Part shown: piece by piece, positions 5,673 to 13,451 of the stretch
Position numbering within the stretch: position 1 is the stretch's first letter
How the letters are laid out: the number at the start of each line of letters is the position of its first letter
DNA from: Streptomyces sp. NRRL F-5727
GTDB taxonomy: Bacteria; Actinomycetota; Actinomycetes; Streptomycetales; Streptomycetaceae
Direction: 5' to 3'
Length of the DNA: 34,031 bases
Assembly: GCF_000719555.1 (NCBI RefSeq)
Contig: NZ_JOGX01000064.1
Location: forward strand, 1-34,031
Position numbers and translations under genes: made by a program
The notes under the pieces: generated by a model
The model's database searches: none
What the model was told of the DNA's origin: nothing
The model's input: the letters and a program-made list of their open reading frames with translations, nothing else

Positions 5673-8528
5673 GTGCACAGTTCCACCGGCCGGTCCCGCG
5701 GACCGGCACGGCGAGGCAGGGCACTGACCCCGCCTCTCGCTCGGGCCCTTCCCCTCGCTCTGGTCCTCCTCGCCGAGACGGGCGTCGCGTTGTCCGTCGG
5801 GTCGGACGCCGCCGCGGCGGCCCCCGCGCCCCGCGTCTCGGAGTCGGCGGCTCCGCGGGAAGAAGTGAACGCACGTCTCACCGCGCAGGCCCAAGGCCGC
5901 CGGATCGAGGTCGTGGAGGCACGTACGGAGAGCACCACCCTGTGGGCGAATCCCGACGGCACCATGTCGATGGAGTCGTTCGCGGGACCGGTCCGGTTCA
6001 AGGAGCGCGGCCGCTGGGTCGGGGTCGACCTGACGCTGGTGAGGAACGCGGACGGTTCCGTCGGCCCGAAGGCCCACCCCCGCGGGCTGCGCCTGGCCGG
6101 CCGTACGGGCACGTCCGGCGGCGACCTCGCCGTACTCGGCCGGGGCGGGAAGGAACTCGCGCTCGGCTGGAAGGGCGCGCTGCCGGAACCCCGTCTGAAC
6201 GGGGCGAAGGCCACCTACGACGACGTTCTCCCCGGCACGGACCTGGTCGTGGAGGCCACGCGTACCGGGTTCGAGCAGTACCTGGTCGTGGGGGACCGCC
6301 AGGCGGCCGAACGGGCCGCGGACCTGACCCTCCCGGTACGCGCCGAGGGCATCACGGTACGTCAGGGACAGGACGACACACTGACGTTGACGGACGCCCG
6401 CACCGGCGACAGCGTGGGCCGCGGCACCACGCCGTACATGTGGGACGCCGGCGCCGGCGGGGAGAACGCTCCCGGCGCCCGCACGGCCCGCGTGGACCTG
6501 GGCGTCACCGAGCGCGGCGACGGCTTCGACCTGCGGGTCTCGGCGGACCGGAGCTTCCTCGCCGACGACTCGACCCGCTACCCGGTGACCATCGACCCGG
6601 CCGTCTACTTCGGCACGGACTTCGACACCTACGTCCGCAACGGCGACACCGCCGACTTCTCCGCCGGAGTCGACCTGCGCGTCGGCCGGGAGTGGCAGAA
6701 GGGCGAGGCCCGCTCGTTCATCAACTTCCCCCGCCACTCCTCGGTCACCGGCCAGGACATCCTGAACGCCGAGCTCAACCTCTTCGCCACCTGGTCGGAC
6801 AACTGCACACCGCGCTCCTGGGAGATCTGGGACACCGGCACCGCGTCGTCCGCCACCCGCTGGAGCAACCAGCCCTCATGGCGCTCGAAGGTGACCTCCT
6901 CCAGCCAGACCCACGGCCACTCCGACTGCGGCCCGCGCTGGATATCGGAGGACATCACCTCCCTCGTGAAGCAGTGGTCGAAGACCACGAACACGGTCGA
7001 CACCCTCGGTCTGCGCGCGACCGACGAGAACGACGTCACCGCGTTCAAGATCTTCGCCTCCGCGCAGACCACCACCGCGCCGTCGATCCTCGTCACGTAC
7101 GAGACGCCGGCCGATCCGGTCAAGGACCACGTCGTCTACTGGAACGACGTCCTGCAGGAGACCTACCGCCAGGTCGGCGGCGCGCCCGGGCCCCTGGCCA
7201 GGGCCGGGGCGATGATGCACGGTGCCGTCTACGACGCGGCCAACTCGGCGCGGTGCGCCGAGGGCACGCTCAAGTGCCTCGGTGACGCCTACCTCGTCAA
7301 GGCGACCGCGTCGAACGGCGCGCTGCCGGACGTGAACAGCGCCATCGACCACGCCGCCTTCGAGGTGCTGCGGTCCCTGTACCCGACGCTGAACTTCGAC
7401 GACGAGATCGCCGCCGCCCGCTCCACCATCCCCGCCGCCGTCACCACCGCCCAGCGCGCCGCCGGCACCGAGGTCGGGCAGAAGGCCGCCGCCGCGATGA
7501 TCGCCGCCCGCCAGAACGACGGTTCCGCGCCCGTCGCCCCGTACACCGGCTCCTCGCAGCCCGGCTACTGGCGGCCCACCGGCACCGGCGACGGCGCCAC
7601 CCCGCAGTGGGGACTGGTGAAGCCCTTCGGCATGGCGAGCAGCGCGCAGTTCCGGCGGACCGGCCCGGCCGGCCACACCCAGATGAGCACGCTGCTGCCG
7701 AGTCAGGCGTACGCCGACCAGGTCAACGACGTGAAGAGCCTGGGCGGCGCCGAGTCCACCACCCGTACGGCCGACCAGACCCGGGCTGCCCTCTTCTGGG
7801 CCAACGATCTCGACGGCACCTACAAGCCGCCGGGCCAGCTCTTCGAGCACACCCAGATCCTGTCCCGCCAGCACGGCACCACCGTCGCGGGCAACGCCAA
7901 GCTGTTCGCGCTCACGGCCTTCGCCATGGCGGACGCGGGCATCGTCGCCTGGGACCAGAAGTACCAGACGGACATCGACCTGTGGCGCCCGGAGAGCGCG
8001 ATCCGGCTCGACGGCGACGGCAACGCGAACACCACCGCCGACGGCAACTGGCAGCCGCTCTCGCAGGACCGCAACGGCCGGCACTTCTCCCCGCCCTTCC
8101 CGGCCTACGTCTCGGGCCACGCCACCTTCGCCGGGGCGTGGTCCCAGGCCACCCAGGCGTGGTTCGGCACGGACCGGATCACCTGGACGGCGACCACCGA
8201 GGACCCCAACGCCCTCGGCGTCACCCGCACCTTCACCACCATCTCCGCGGCCGCCGCCGAGAACGCCGTCGGCCGGGTCTGGCTCGGCGTCCACTACCGC
8301 TGGGACGGCACCGACGGCGTCACCGCCGGAGGCGACGCCGCCGCCTACGGCGTCGCGAACAAGCTCAAGCCGAACACGGCCGCGGACTGGACCGCCTACG
8401 AGACCCTGCACAACCTCACCGGCTGCGAGGAGGTCGGCAAGCGCCTCGTGGCCGAACACCGCTGGAGCACGTACCAGTGCACCCAGGTCCAGGCACCGGG
8501 CCCCGACCACACCCTGTACGTGAAGTAG
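5673..8528 (+). CDS. Secreted DNRLRE-vanadium haloperoxidase/PAP2 fusion protein
   Basis: A 951-residue protein from GTG 5673, which has AAGGAG 6-7 bases upstream. An Arg-rich N-terminus and hydrophobic stretch ending in an Ala run (about residues 1-50) form a signal peptide. Residues about 60-310 are the beta-rich region that precedes DNRLRE modules in Streptomyces wall proteins (for example TLWANPDGTMS, GTDLVVEATRTGFEQYLV). Residues about 311-480 are the DNRLRE module (FDTYVRNGD, SFINFP, TRWSNQPSW). Residues about 485-951 are a vanadium-dependent haloperoxidase domain: DIDLWRPESAIR (Arg772), the SGH motif at 814-816, and GRVWLGVHYRWDG with Arg868 and His874 at the family spacing of six. It may oxidise halides or act as an acid phosphatase at the cell surface. 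The next gene lies 28 bases downstream and is probably co-transcribed. Confidence 0.85.
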   Translation: MHSSTGRSRGPARRGRALTPPLARALPLALVLLAETGVALSVGSDAAAAAPAPRVSESAAPREEVNARLTAQAQGRRIEVVEARTESTTLWANPDGTMSMESFAGPVRFKERGRWVGVDLTLVRNADGSVGPKAHPRGLRLAGRTGTSGGDLAVLGRGGKELALGWKGALPEPRLNGAKATYDDVLPGTDLVVEATRTGFEQYLVVGDRQAAERAADLTLPVRAEGITVRQGQDDTLTLTDARTGDSVGRGTTPYMWDAGAGGENAPGARTARVDLGVTERGDGFDLRVSADRSFLADDSTRYPVTIDPAVYFGTDFDTYVRNGDTADFSAGVDLRVGREWQKGEARSFINFPRHSSVTGQDILNAELNLFATWSDNCTPRSWEIWDTGTASSATRWSNQPSWRSKVTSSSQTHGHSDCGPRWISEDITSLVKQWSKTTNTVDTLGLRATDENDVTAFKIFASAQTTTAPSILVTYETPADPVKDHVVYWNDVLQETYRQVGGAPGPLARAGAMMHGAVYDAANSARCAEGTLKCLGDAYLVKATASNGALPDVNSAIDHAAFEVLRSLYPTLNFDDEIAAARSTIPAAVTTAQRAAGTEVGQKAAAAMIAARQNDGSAPVAPYTGSSQPGYWRPTGTGDGATPQWGLVKPFGMASSAQFRRTGPAGHTQMSTLLPSQAYADQVNDVKSLGGAESTTRTADQTRAALFWANDLDGTYKPPGQLFEHTQILSRQHGTTVAGNAKLFALTAFAMADAGIVAWDQKYQTDIDLWRPESAIRLDGDGNANTTADGNWQPLSQDRNGRHFSPPFPAYVSGHATFAGAWSQATQAWFGTDRITWTATTEDPNALGVTRTFTTISAAAAENAVGRVWLGVHYRWDGTDGVTAGGDAAAYGVANKLKPNTAADWTAYETLHNLTGCEEVGKRLVAEHRWSTYQCTQVQAPGPDHTLYVK

Positions 8529-8556
8529 CCGGACGCCGAGGAGGAAAGACACCGAC

Positions 8557-9099
8557 ATGCGTACTCGACACCGCAGCCGTACCCAGCCCCGTCGGGGCAC
8601 CCGTCGGGCGACCCTCGCCCTGCTCGCGGCCTGCGCCGCCGGCGCCGTCGCCACCCCGCTCGCCCTGGCGGCCGCCTCCGCCGAACCGGCCCCCGCCGCG
8701 GCCGTCGTGGACGACCGGCTGCTGCCGACCCCGGACGCGCCGCGGATCTCCGACGGCTCGTACGCGGGCTTCCGGCTCTGCGGCGACCCGGCCGGACACC
8801 CCGTCGTCAGCGGCGAAAGCCCCACGCTCGCCGCCACGCTGGAGTCCGTCGCCCCGCCCGGTACGGTCGAACCCGCCCGGCCCGGTCCCCGCCGCAAGGT
8901 CACCTTCGAGGTCGACACCGCCGCCGGCGAGCCCGTGCTCCACCGGCAGCTCACCAGCGACACCAGCCACGACGCCGCCCTCCAGGTGCCCGCCGGGACC
9001 CTGACCGACGGTGCCTACCGCTGGCGTGTCCGCGTGAAGGACGGAGACACGGCCTCCGCCTGGACCGCCTGGTGCGACTTCACGGTCAGGCGCGCCTGA
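8557..9099 (+). CDS. Secreted Ig/FnIII-like domain protein
   Basis: A 180-residue protein with an Arg-rich N-terminus and signal peptide (to about residue 45, ASAEPAPAAA). The rest is one beta-sandwich-like domain ending LTDGAYRWRVRVKDGDTASAWTAWCDFTV. This ending is well known from the segment that follows DNRLRE modules in many Streptomyces secreted proteins, usually within the same polypeptide. Here it is a separate small protein directly after the DNRLRE-haloperoxidase gene, so the two probably work together at the surface. GAGGAGG lies about 12 bases before the ATG, a longer gap than usual. A strong hairpin follows the stop. Confidence 0.7.
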   Translation: MRTRHRSRTQPRRGTRRATLALLAACAAGAVATPLALAAASAEPAPAAAVVDDRLLPTPDAPRISDGSYAGFRLCGDPAGHPVVSGESPTLAATLESVAPPGTVEPARPGPRRKVTFEVDTAAGEPVLHRQLTSDTSHDAALQVPAGTLTDGAYRWRVRVKDGDTASAWTAWCDFTVRRA

Positions 9100-9110
9100 C
9101 CGACACCGCG

Positions 9111-9143
9111 ACCGGTCACGGGCGAACCCCGCCCGTGACCGGT
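9111..9143 (+). terminator. Strong hairpin terminator after the haloperoxidase operon
   Basis: A perfect 14-bp stem, ACCGGTCACGGGCG (9111-9124) with CGCCCGTGACCGGT (9130-9143), encloses a 5-base loop. It begins 12 bases after the TGA of the Ig-like gene and has no T tract. It marks the end of the two-gene haloperoxidase unit and separates it from the DM13 gene. Confidence 0.85.
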
Positions 9144-9238
9144 TGTCCACAACCTCCCGGATCCCCCTTCCGCACGCGCCTGCGGACGCGTTGGATGGAC
9201 ACGAACAGGGACGTCCGCTCGTGAAGGGGGAACAGCCA

Positions 9239-9817
9239 GTGGAACGACGCACCGGCCGGAGGACACTGTGGACGGGCCTCGGCATCGCGGCCGTCATCGC
9301 CGTGGTGGCGGGCCTCGTGTGGTTCAAGCCGTGGGCCCTGTGGGTGGACGAGACTGTCGACGAAGCGCTGCCCACCACCGGCACGAGCGCGCCCCCGTCG
9401 GCGGCATCACCGACGGTCGGCACCAGCCCGACCACGACGCCCACCCCCACCGGACCCACCGGTCCCGTCACCCTCGCCCAGGGCTCCTTCATCAGCCACG
9501 AGCACGCGACCACCGGCACCGCGAAGGTCATCCGCCTCGCGGACGGCACCCACACCCTGCGCCTCGAAGGACTCGACACCAGCAACGGCCCCGATCTGCG
9601 CGTCTGGCTGAGCGACTCCCCGGTCAAGCCCGGCAGGGCGGGCTGGGGCGTCTTCGACGACGGCCGATACGTGAACCTGGCCAAGCTCAAGGGCAACAAG
9701 GGCGACCAGAACTATTCCCTGCCGGCGGACGTCGACTGGTCCACGTACCCCAGCGTGAGCATATGGTGCGACCGCTTCGACGTCTCCTTCGGTGCAGCGA
9801 CCCTGGCCCGCGTCTGA
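9239..9817 (+). CDS. Membrane-anchored DM13-domain protein
   Basis: A 192-residue protein from GTG 9239, with AAGGGGG 8 bases upstream. There is a short Arg-rich cytoplasmic tail, one membrane span (about residues 12-34), a Thr/Pro-rich linker (about 45-77), then a DM13 domain (about 80-190) with the typical LRLEGLDTSNGPDLRVWLSD, YVNLAKLKGNKGDQNY and VSIWCDRFDVSFGAATL segments. The single conserved Cys177 sits in the last. DM13 domains are predicted electron-transfer or heme/redox modules from comparative work, and the biochemical role in bacteria is not settled. A longer frame upstream (from 9143) runs into the terminator stem and was rejected. It may be functionally tied to the extracytoplasmic oxidase gene upstream, but that is inference. 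Confidence 0.8.
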   Translation: MERRTGRRTLWTGLGIAAVIAVVAGLVWFKPWALWVDETVDEALPTTGTSAPPSAASPTVGTSPTTTPTPTGPTGPVTLAQGSFISHEHATTGTAKVIRLADGTHTLRLEGLDTSNGPDLRVWLSDSPVKPGRAGWGVFDDGRYVNLAKLKGNKGDQNYSLPADVDWSTYPSVSIWCDRFDVSFGAATLARV

Positions 9818-9875
9818 CATCGCCCCCGGGGCGTTCACCGACGGCTCCCGGAGCCGCCCCTCCAGCGCCTCGACG

Positions 9876-10352
9876 TCACCCCGACCGCCGCCGCGGCCGA
9901 CGCGTGCCGGCGGGCGGGCGGCGGTCGGGACCGGGAGGAGTGGCGCGCCCCCGTGAACGACCAGCCGTACCGCCCCACCTGCTGACCGCACCGCCGGCAC
10001 GGCGAGGGGCGCCGGGGGCGGCGGGTCTCGGCTTCGGCGGGTACGCGATCGGATCGGGTTCCCAGCGCCAGTCCTCTCCCTGGTGGACGACCCGGCCGGG
10101 GAGGGGGCTGGGCCCGCCGTCGCGGCCGGCGTGCCAGTAGACGAGGGCGATCACCACGACGAGGAGCCCGGCCATGCCGAGCGCGGTCCAGGCCGTCGGG
10201 TCGCCCTCGGCGAGCCGTGGCACACCCGTGGTCCAGAGGTAACGCCCGAGCCGCCAGACGGCCATGACCGCGACGTACCCGAGCCCGAGGGCGAAGGGCA
10301 GGAAGACCAGCCCGAGCCCCAGACACCCCTTGTCCACGCCGTCACGTCGCAT
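9876..10352 (-). CDS. Small membrane protein with Arg/Pro-rich tail
   Basis: A 158-residue protein from ATG 10352, with AGGGAG 5 bases upstream. Two membrane spans are clear (about residues 10-33 and 54-73). A polar region GEDWRWEPDPIAYPPKPRP follows, and the last 50 residues are Arg/Pro/Gly-rich and probably disordered. I do not recognise the family; the layout fits streptomycete proteins of unknown function. It converges with the DM13 gene, with 58 bases between stops. Confidence 0.6.
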   Translation of the reverse strand: MRRDGVDKGCLGLGLVFLPFALGLGYVAVMAVWRLGRYLWTTGVPRLAEGDPTAWTALGMAGLLVVVIALVYWHAGRDGGPSPLPGRVVHQGEDWRWEPDPIAYPPKPRPAAPGAPRRAGGAVSRWGGTAGRSRGRATPPGPDRRPPAGTRRPRRRSG

Positions 10353-10497
10353 CGCCGCTCCCTCGGCGTCCCGCCCGCGGGGTGCCGCCGGGGCGGGCAT
10401 ACCCGGACCGGACGGGTGCGACACGCCGACTGCGGTCCCCGGGCGGCCCACCGCCCCTCTACGGGGGGAGGGGAGCCCGCCCGGTGGCGGCCGTCGG

Positions 10498-10794
10498 TCA
10501 GTGGTCGTCCCAGTGGCCGTCGTGCGCGGCGTGGCGGTGACCGTCGTGGAGGTAGTCGACGTGGTCACCGTGGCGGACGCTCTCGTGACCGCAGTCCTGA
10601 CCGTGCCGGTGGTCGTGGCCCGCGTGCGAGACGTGCTCCGCGGGCTCGCACTCGTCCCAGTGGCCGCCGTGGTCGCGGTGCAGGTGGCCGTCGTGCGCGT
10701 AGTCGACGTGGTCGCCGTGCCGCACCTCGGCGTGGCCGCAGCCGGGGCCGTGGTCGTGGGCGTGGGAGACGTGTTCCTGGTGGAGCGTGGTCAT
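10498..10794 (-). CDS. Histidine-rich duplicated metal-binding protein
   Basis: A 98-residue cytoplasmic protein with 27 histidines (about 28%). It is two tandem copies of one unit (residues about 8-49 and 54-98), each containing HVSHA, a Cys in GCGH or DCGH, RHGDHVDY, HDGH and HDGHW or DHGGHW. There is no signal peptide or membrane span. Such proteins bind Zn, Ni or Co ions and act as stores or chaperones, so a metal buffering role is likely but the metal is not known. ATG 10794 has GAAGGTGA just upstream. A local AT-rich stretch (about 10845-10875), unusual in this DNA, lies upstream and is a likely promoter/operator, but I could not assign a Zur or Nur box. No metal transporter is next to it. 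Confidence 0.75.
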   Translation of the reverse strand: MTTLHQEHVSHAHDHGPGCGHAEVRHGDHVDYAHDGHLHRDHGGHWDECEPAEHVSHAGHDHRHGQDCGHESVRHGDHVDYLHDGHRHAAHDGHWDDH

Positions 10795-10947
10795 GGTGCT
10801 CACCTTCGAAGGGGGTGCGGGTGGTGACGTCGGACAGGCTGCCACGTAAATCCGGCATATTCGACTTTTCCGGCGTCGTGGCGTACGGGGCCGGGCCTGT
10901 GGGCCGGCCGCCCGTTCGCTTTCCCGGATGGGGCGTACGGGAGCCGG

Positions 10948-11490
10948 TCACCAACTCCGGTGCACGGCCGCCTTGGTGCCGGTCACCAGGCTGGCCGGCG
11001 GAACGTCGTCGGCGACGACCGCGCCGGCGGCGATCACGGCGTCACGGCCGATGGTGACGCCGGGCAGGATCGTGGCAGCGGCACCGATCCAGACGTTCTC
11101 CGCCACGTCGATGGGCGCGCCGGTGAGGTACAGCCGCCGCTCCTCGGGGTCGACCGGGTGGCCGCTGGTGATGAACGTGACCTTCGGCCCGATCATCGTC
11201 CGCTCGCCGATGCGGATCCCGGCGTAGTCCAGGAACGTGCAGTTCTGGTTGACGAAGACGCGCTCGGCGAGGTCCAGGTTCAGGCCGTGGTCCGTGTAGA
11301 AGGGCGGATAGATCGTGACCCTCGACGGAAGAGGCTTGCCGAGGATCTGTTCGAACAGCTCGGCCTTGGCCTCTTCGTCCTCGAACGGCAGGACGTTCAG
11401 GCGGGAGGTGAGCTCGGTGACCCGCAGGACCCTTTCGGCCATCGCCTGGAACTCCGCGCTGTGGATGCGCATGAGACGGTCGCTGGGCAT
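10948..11490 (-). CDS. Sugar O-acetyltransferase (maltose/galactoside type, hexapeptide)
   Basis: A 180-residue left-handed beta-helix acetyltransferase of the LacA/Maa/NodL group. The N-terminal helical Mac domain (about 1-55) is followed by hexapeptide repeats (VFVNQNCTFLDYAGIRIGERTMIGPKV, then VWIGAAATILPGVTIGRDAVIAAGAVV). The catalytic His is in FITSGHPVDPEERR. It transfers acetyl from acetyl-CoA to a sugar hydroxyl; the natural acceptor cannot be deduced. ATG 11490 has AGGAGAGG 8 bases upstream. It lies 90 bases after the RTX gene on the same strand and could be co-transcribed with it. Confidence 0.88.
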   Translation of the reverse strand: MPSDRLMRIHSAEFQAMAERVLRVTELTSRLNVLPFEDEEAKAELFEQILGKPLPSRVTIYPPFYTDHGLNLDLAERVFVNQNCTFLDYAGIRIGERTMIGPKVTFITSGHPVDPEERRLYLTGAPIDVAENVWIGAAATILPGVTIGRDAVIAAGAVVADDVPPASLVTGTKAAVHRSW

Positions 11491-11579
11491 GCCACGGTCC
11501 TCTCCTGTGCCGGTGACTGGGCAGGTGTCCGGCACTCTACGGGGCGTCCGACGGCCCGTCGCAGGCGATGCCGTCGCCG

Positions 11580-12692
11580 CTACGGCACGCCCACGACCGT
11601 CTCGCACCGCGTCGCCGAGTCGAAGGCGCCCGCCTGGCCGTCGCAGCGGTCGGTGGCGGCACCGCCGTCGAGGCGGTCGTTGCCGGGGCCCGCGAGGATC
11701 TCGTCGTCGGCGTCGCCACCGCGCAGGACGTCGTGGCCGCCGGCGGAGCCGACGGTGGTGTCGGCGTCGAAGTTGACGTTGTCGCCGAAGAGGGTGTCGG
11801 CGCCGCCCCGGCCCTCGATGACGTCGTGGCCGGCGGCGGTCTGGGTGGCGTCGCCGACCGAGCTCTCGCCGACGAGGAGTTCGTCCGTGGCGCCGCCGAC
11901 GATGCGGTCGTGGCCGGCGCCCGTGGCGGGGCCGCCGGCCGGGTCGTTGATGTTGTGGTCGCCGAGGGCGAAGAAGCCGCCGTCCGTGCCGAGGTCGATG
12001 AGGTCGTCGCCGCCGGCGCCGTGCGCCGCCGTCACGCCCTCGCTGTCGCCGATGACGTTGTCCCCCTCACCCGCTCCGGCGAGCAGGATGTCGTCGCCGG
12101 CGCCGGTCGCGGATCCTTCGAGGGGCGCGGCCGAGTCGCCGATGAGACCGTCGTTGCCGCCGCCGCCCTCGATGCGGTCGTTGCCGCCGCCGCTCGCGTT
12201 GCCGCCGCCGAGGCTGAGGCTGTCGCCGTCGAGGTGGGAGTCGTCGCCGGGGCCGCCGTAGAGCTGGTCGTTGCCGCCGCCGGTCGCGTTTCCGTTGTCG
12301 GACTGGGAGTCGCCGAGCAGGTTGTCGGCGCCGTTGCCGCCGTACAGGACGTCGTGGCCGCCGCCGACGGCCGGCCCGTTGGCGACGTACACGTCGCCGT
12401 TCACGTCGTCGTCGCCGTCGCCGCCGTGGAGGCGGTCGTTGCCGAGACCGCCGGAGACGGTGTCGTTGCCGCCGAGGGCGCAGACGGTGTCGTTGCCGCC
12501 GCGGCCGTCGATGACGTCGGCGCCGCCGGAGCCGACGATGACGTCGTTGCCGGGGGTGCCGGTGATCGTGCCGGAGCCGGTGAGGGTGGCGGGCAGCCCG
12601 AAGCAGGTGGGCTGGGCGGCGACGGCGGTCGAGGGGGTGCCGAGGAGAAGCAGGGCCGCGGCCGCCAGGCCGGTGGTGAGCGGACGGGCCAT
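11580..12692 (-). CDS. Secreted RTX-type calcium-binding repeat protein
   Basis: A 370-residue protein with a Sec signal peptide (about 1-26, ending STAVAA) and then more than a dozen glycine/aspartate nonapeptide-like repeats (GGNDTV, GGLGNDRL, GGNGADNL, GGPGDDS, GPGNDRLDGG). Such repeats form calcium-loaded parallel beta-rolls. Several units are split by longer inserts (for example GDSQSDNGNATGGG). The C-terminus carries two cysteines, DRCDG and TRCETV, common in actinobacterial versions. No type I secretion genes or C-terminal T1SS signal are near, so export by Sec fits. GGAGG sits 6 bases before ATG 12692. No enzyme domain is visible, so it is likely structural or surface-binding. Confidence 0.85.
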   Translation of the reverse strand: MARPLTTGLAAAALLLLGTPSTAVAAQPTCFGLPATLTGSGTITGTPGNDVIVGSGGADVIDGRGGNDTVCALGGNDTVSGGLGNDRLHGGDGDDDVNGDVYVANGPAVGGGHDVLYGGNGADNLLGDSQSDNGNATGGGNDQLYGGPGDDSHLDGDSLSLGGGNASGGGNDRIEGGGGNDGLIGDSAAPLEGSATGAGDDILLAGAGEGDNVIGDSEGVTAAHGAGGDDLIDLGTDGGFFALGDHNINDPAGGPATGAGHDRIVGGATDELLVGESSVGDATQTAAGHDVIEGRGGADTLFGDNVNFDADTTVGSAGGHDVLRGGDADDEILAGPGNDRLDGGAATDRCDGQAGAFDSATRCETVVGVP

Positions 12693-12812
12693 GGAGGACC
12701 TCCGTGTCGCGGGTGTCGGCGCCGGGTGGCGCCCGTTCCGGACGATAGGGGCGCCACCGGGGCCGGGCGACCGAGGCCCTGTCAACCGGGTGAGGACCGG
12801 GGCCGTACGGGT

Positions 12813-12829
12813 GGGGCCGCGCCGGCCCC
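12813..12829 (-). terminator. Candidate hairpin terminator downstream of TetR gene
   Basis: GGGGCC (12813-12818) pairs with GGCCCC (12824-12829) around a 5-base loop. It lies about 35 bases beyond the TetR stop in the direction of its transcription and before the RTX start. The short pure-GC stem makes this only a fair call in GC-rich DNA. Confidence 0.35.
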
Positions 12830-12863
12830 GGCCGTCAGACCCCGGTCGTCAGACCACGGCGCG

Positions 12864-13442
12864 TCAGACCACGGCCAGCCGGTCGACCAGCAGCTCCACC
12901 CTCGGTGCGGCGTCCTGCGGCAGCAGTCTGCCCGCCCGGGTCAGGGTCGCGAGGCCGTGCAGGGACGCCCAGAAGACCTCGGTGAACATGCCGGGGTGGA
13001 CGCCGTCCCCGGCGACCTCGCCCAGGCTCTCCTGGAGCGCGGCGAAGGCGTCCTTCAGCGGCTCCGGCGTGTGCTCCTGCGCGTACGGCAGGCCGCCGTC
13101 GAGCTGGAACAGGGCGTCGTAGACCGCGGGGTTGCGCGTGGCGAAGTCGAGGTACGTACGGGCGAGGGCGGCGACCCGCTCGCGCGGGCCGTCCGCGGCG
13201 GACGTCGCGGCCCGTACCGCGGCGGCCAGCTCGGCGGCGCCTTCGAGGGCGACGGCGCCGATGATCTCGCGCTTGCCGCGGAAGTGGCTGTAGAGGACGG
13301 GCTGGCTGTACTCGATGCGCTCGGCGAGCCGGCGGGTGGTGACCGCGTCCCAGCCCTGCTGCTCGGCGAGTTCGCGGGCCGTGGCCACGATGAGGCGTTC
13401 GCGTTCCGCCCGTTCACGCTGCTTGCGTTCCTGTACCGACAT
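12864..13442 (-). CDS. TetR/AcrR-family regulator (WHG-domain type)
   Basis: A 192-residue repressor-type protein. The N-terminal helix-turn-helix (about residues 14-60) has WDAVTTRRLAERIEYSQPVL followed by YSHFRGKREI, the standard TetR DNA-recognition pattern. The C-terminal ligand/dimer domain holds the W/S-L-H-G-L segment (ASLHGLATLTRAGRL) of the WHG subfamily. It starts at ATG 13442 and is divergent from a DUF1772 gene. Three copies of a near-palindromic 13-mer lie in the 90 bases between the genes, which strongly suggests autoregulation and control of the DUF1772-DUF4267 pair. The ligand is unknown. Confidence 0.9.
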   Translation of the reverse strand: MSVQERKQRERAERERLIVATARELAEQQGWDAVTTRRLAERIEYSQPVLYSHFRGKREIIGAVALEGAAELAAAVRAATSAADGPRERVAALARTYLDFATRNPAVYDALFQLDGGLPYAQEHTPEPLKDAFAALQESLGEVAGDGVHPGMFTEVFWASLHGLATLTRAGRLLPQDAAPRVELLVDRLAVV

Positions 13443-13451
13443 GATTCGATC

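Noticed and set aside
6876..8963. A 695-codon minus-strand open frame over the haloperoxidase gene
   Set aside because: Gly/Val-rich antisense shadow; the plus strand has complete active-site motifs.
9143..9238. N-terminal extension of the DM13 gene
   Set aside because: The only starts there overlap the terminator stem; GTG 9239 has a proper ribosome site and leads directly into the membrane anchor.
10840..10880. Zur or Nur box upstream of the His-rich gene
   Set aside because: The stretch is AT-rich but I could not match either consensus; only a general promoter suspicion remains.
11550..11575. GACGGC/GCCGTC inverted repeat after the RTX gene as a terminator
   Set aside because: Only 6 bp with a 14-base loop, which is common by chance in such GC-rich DNA.
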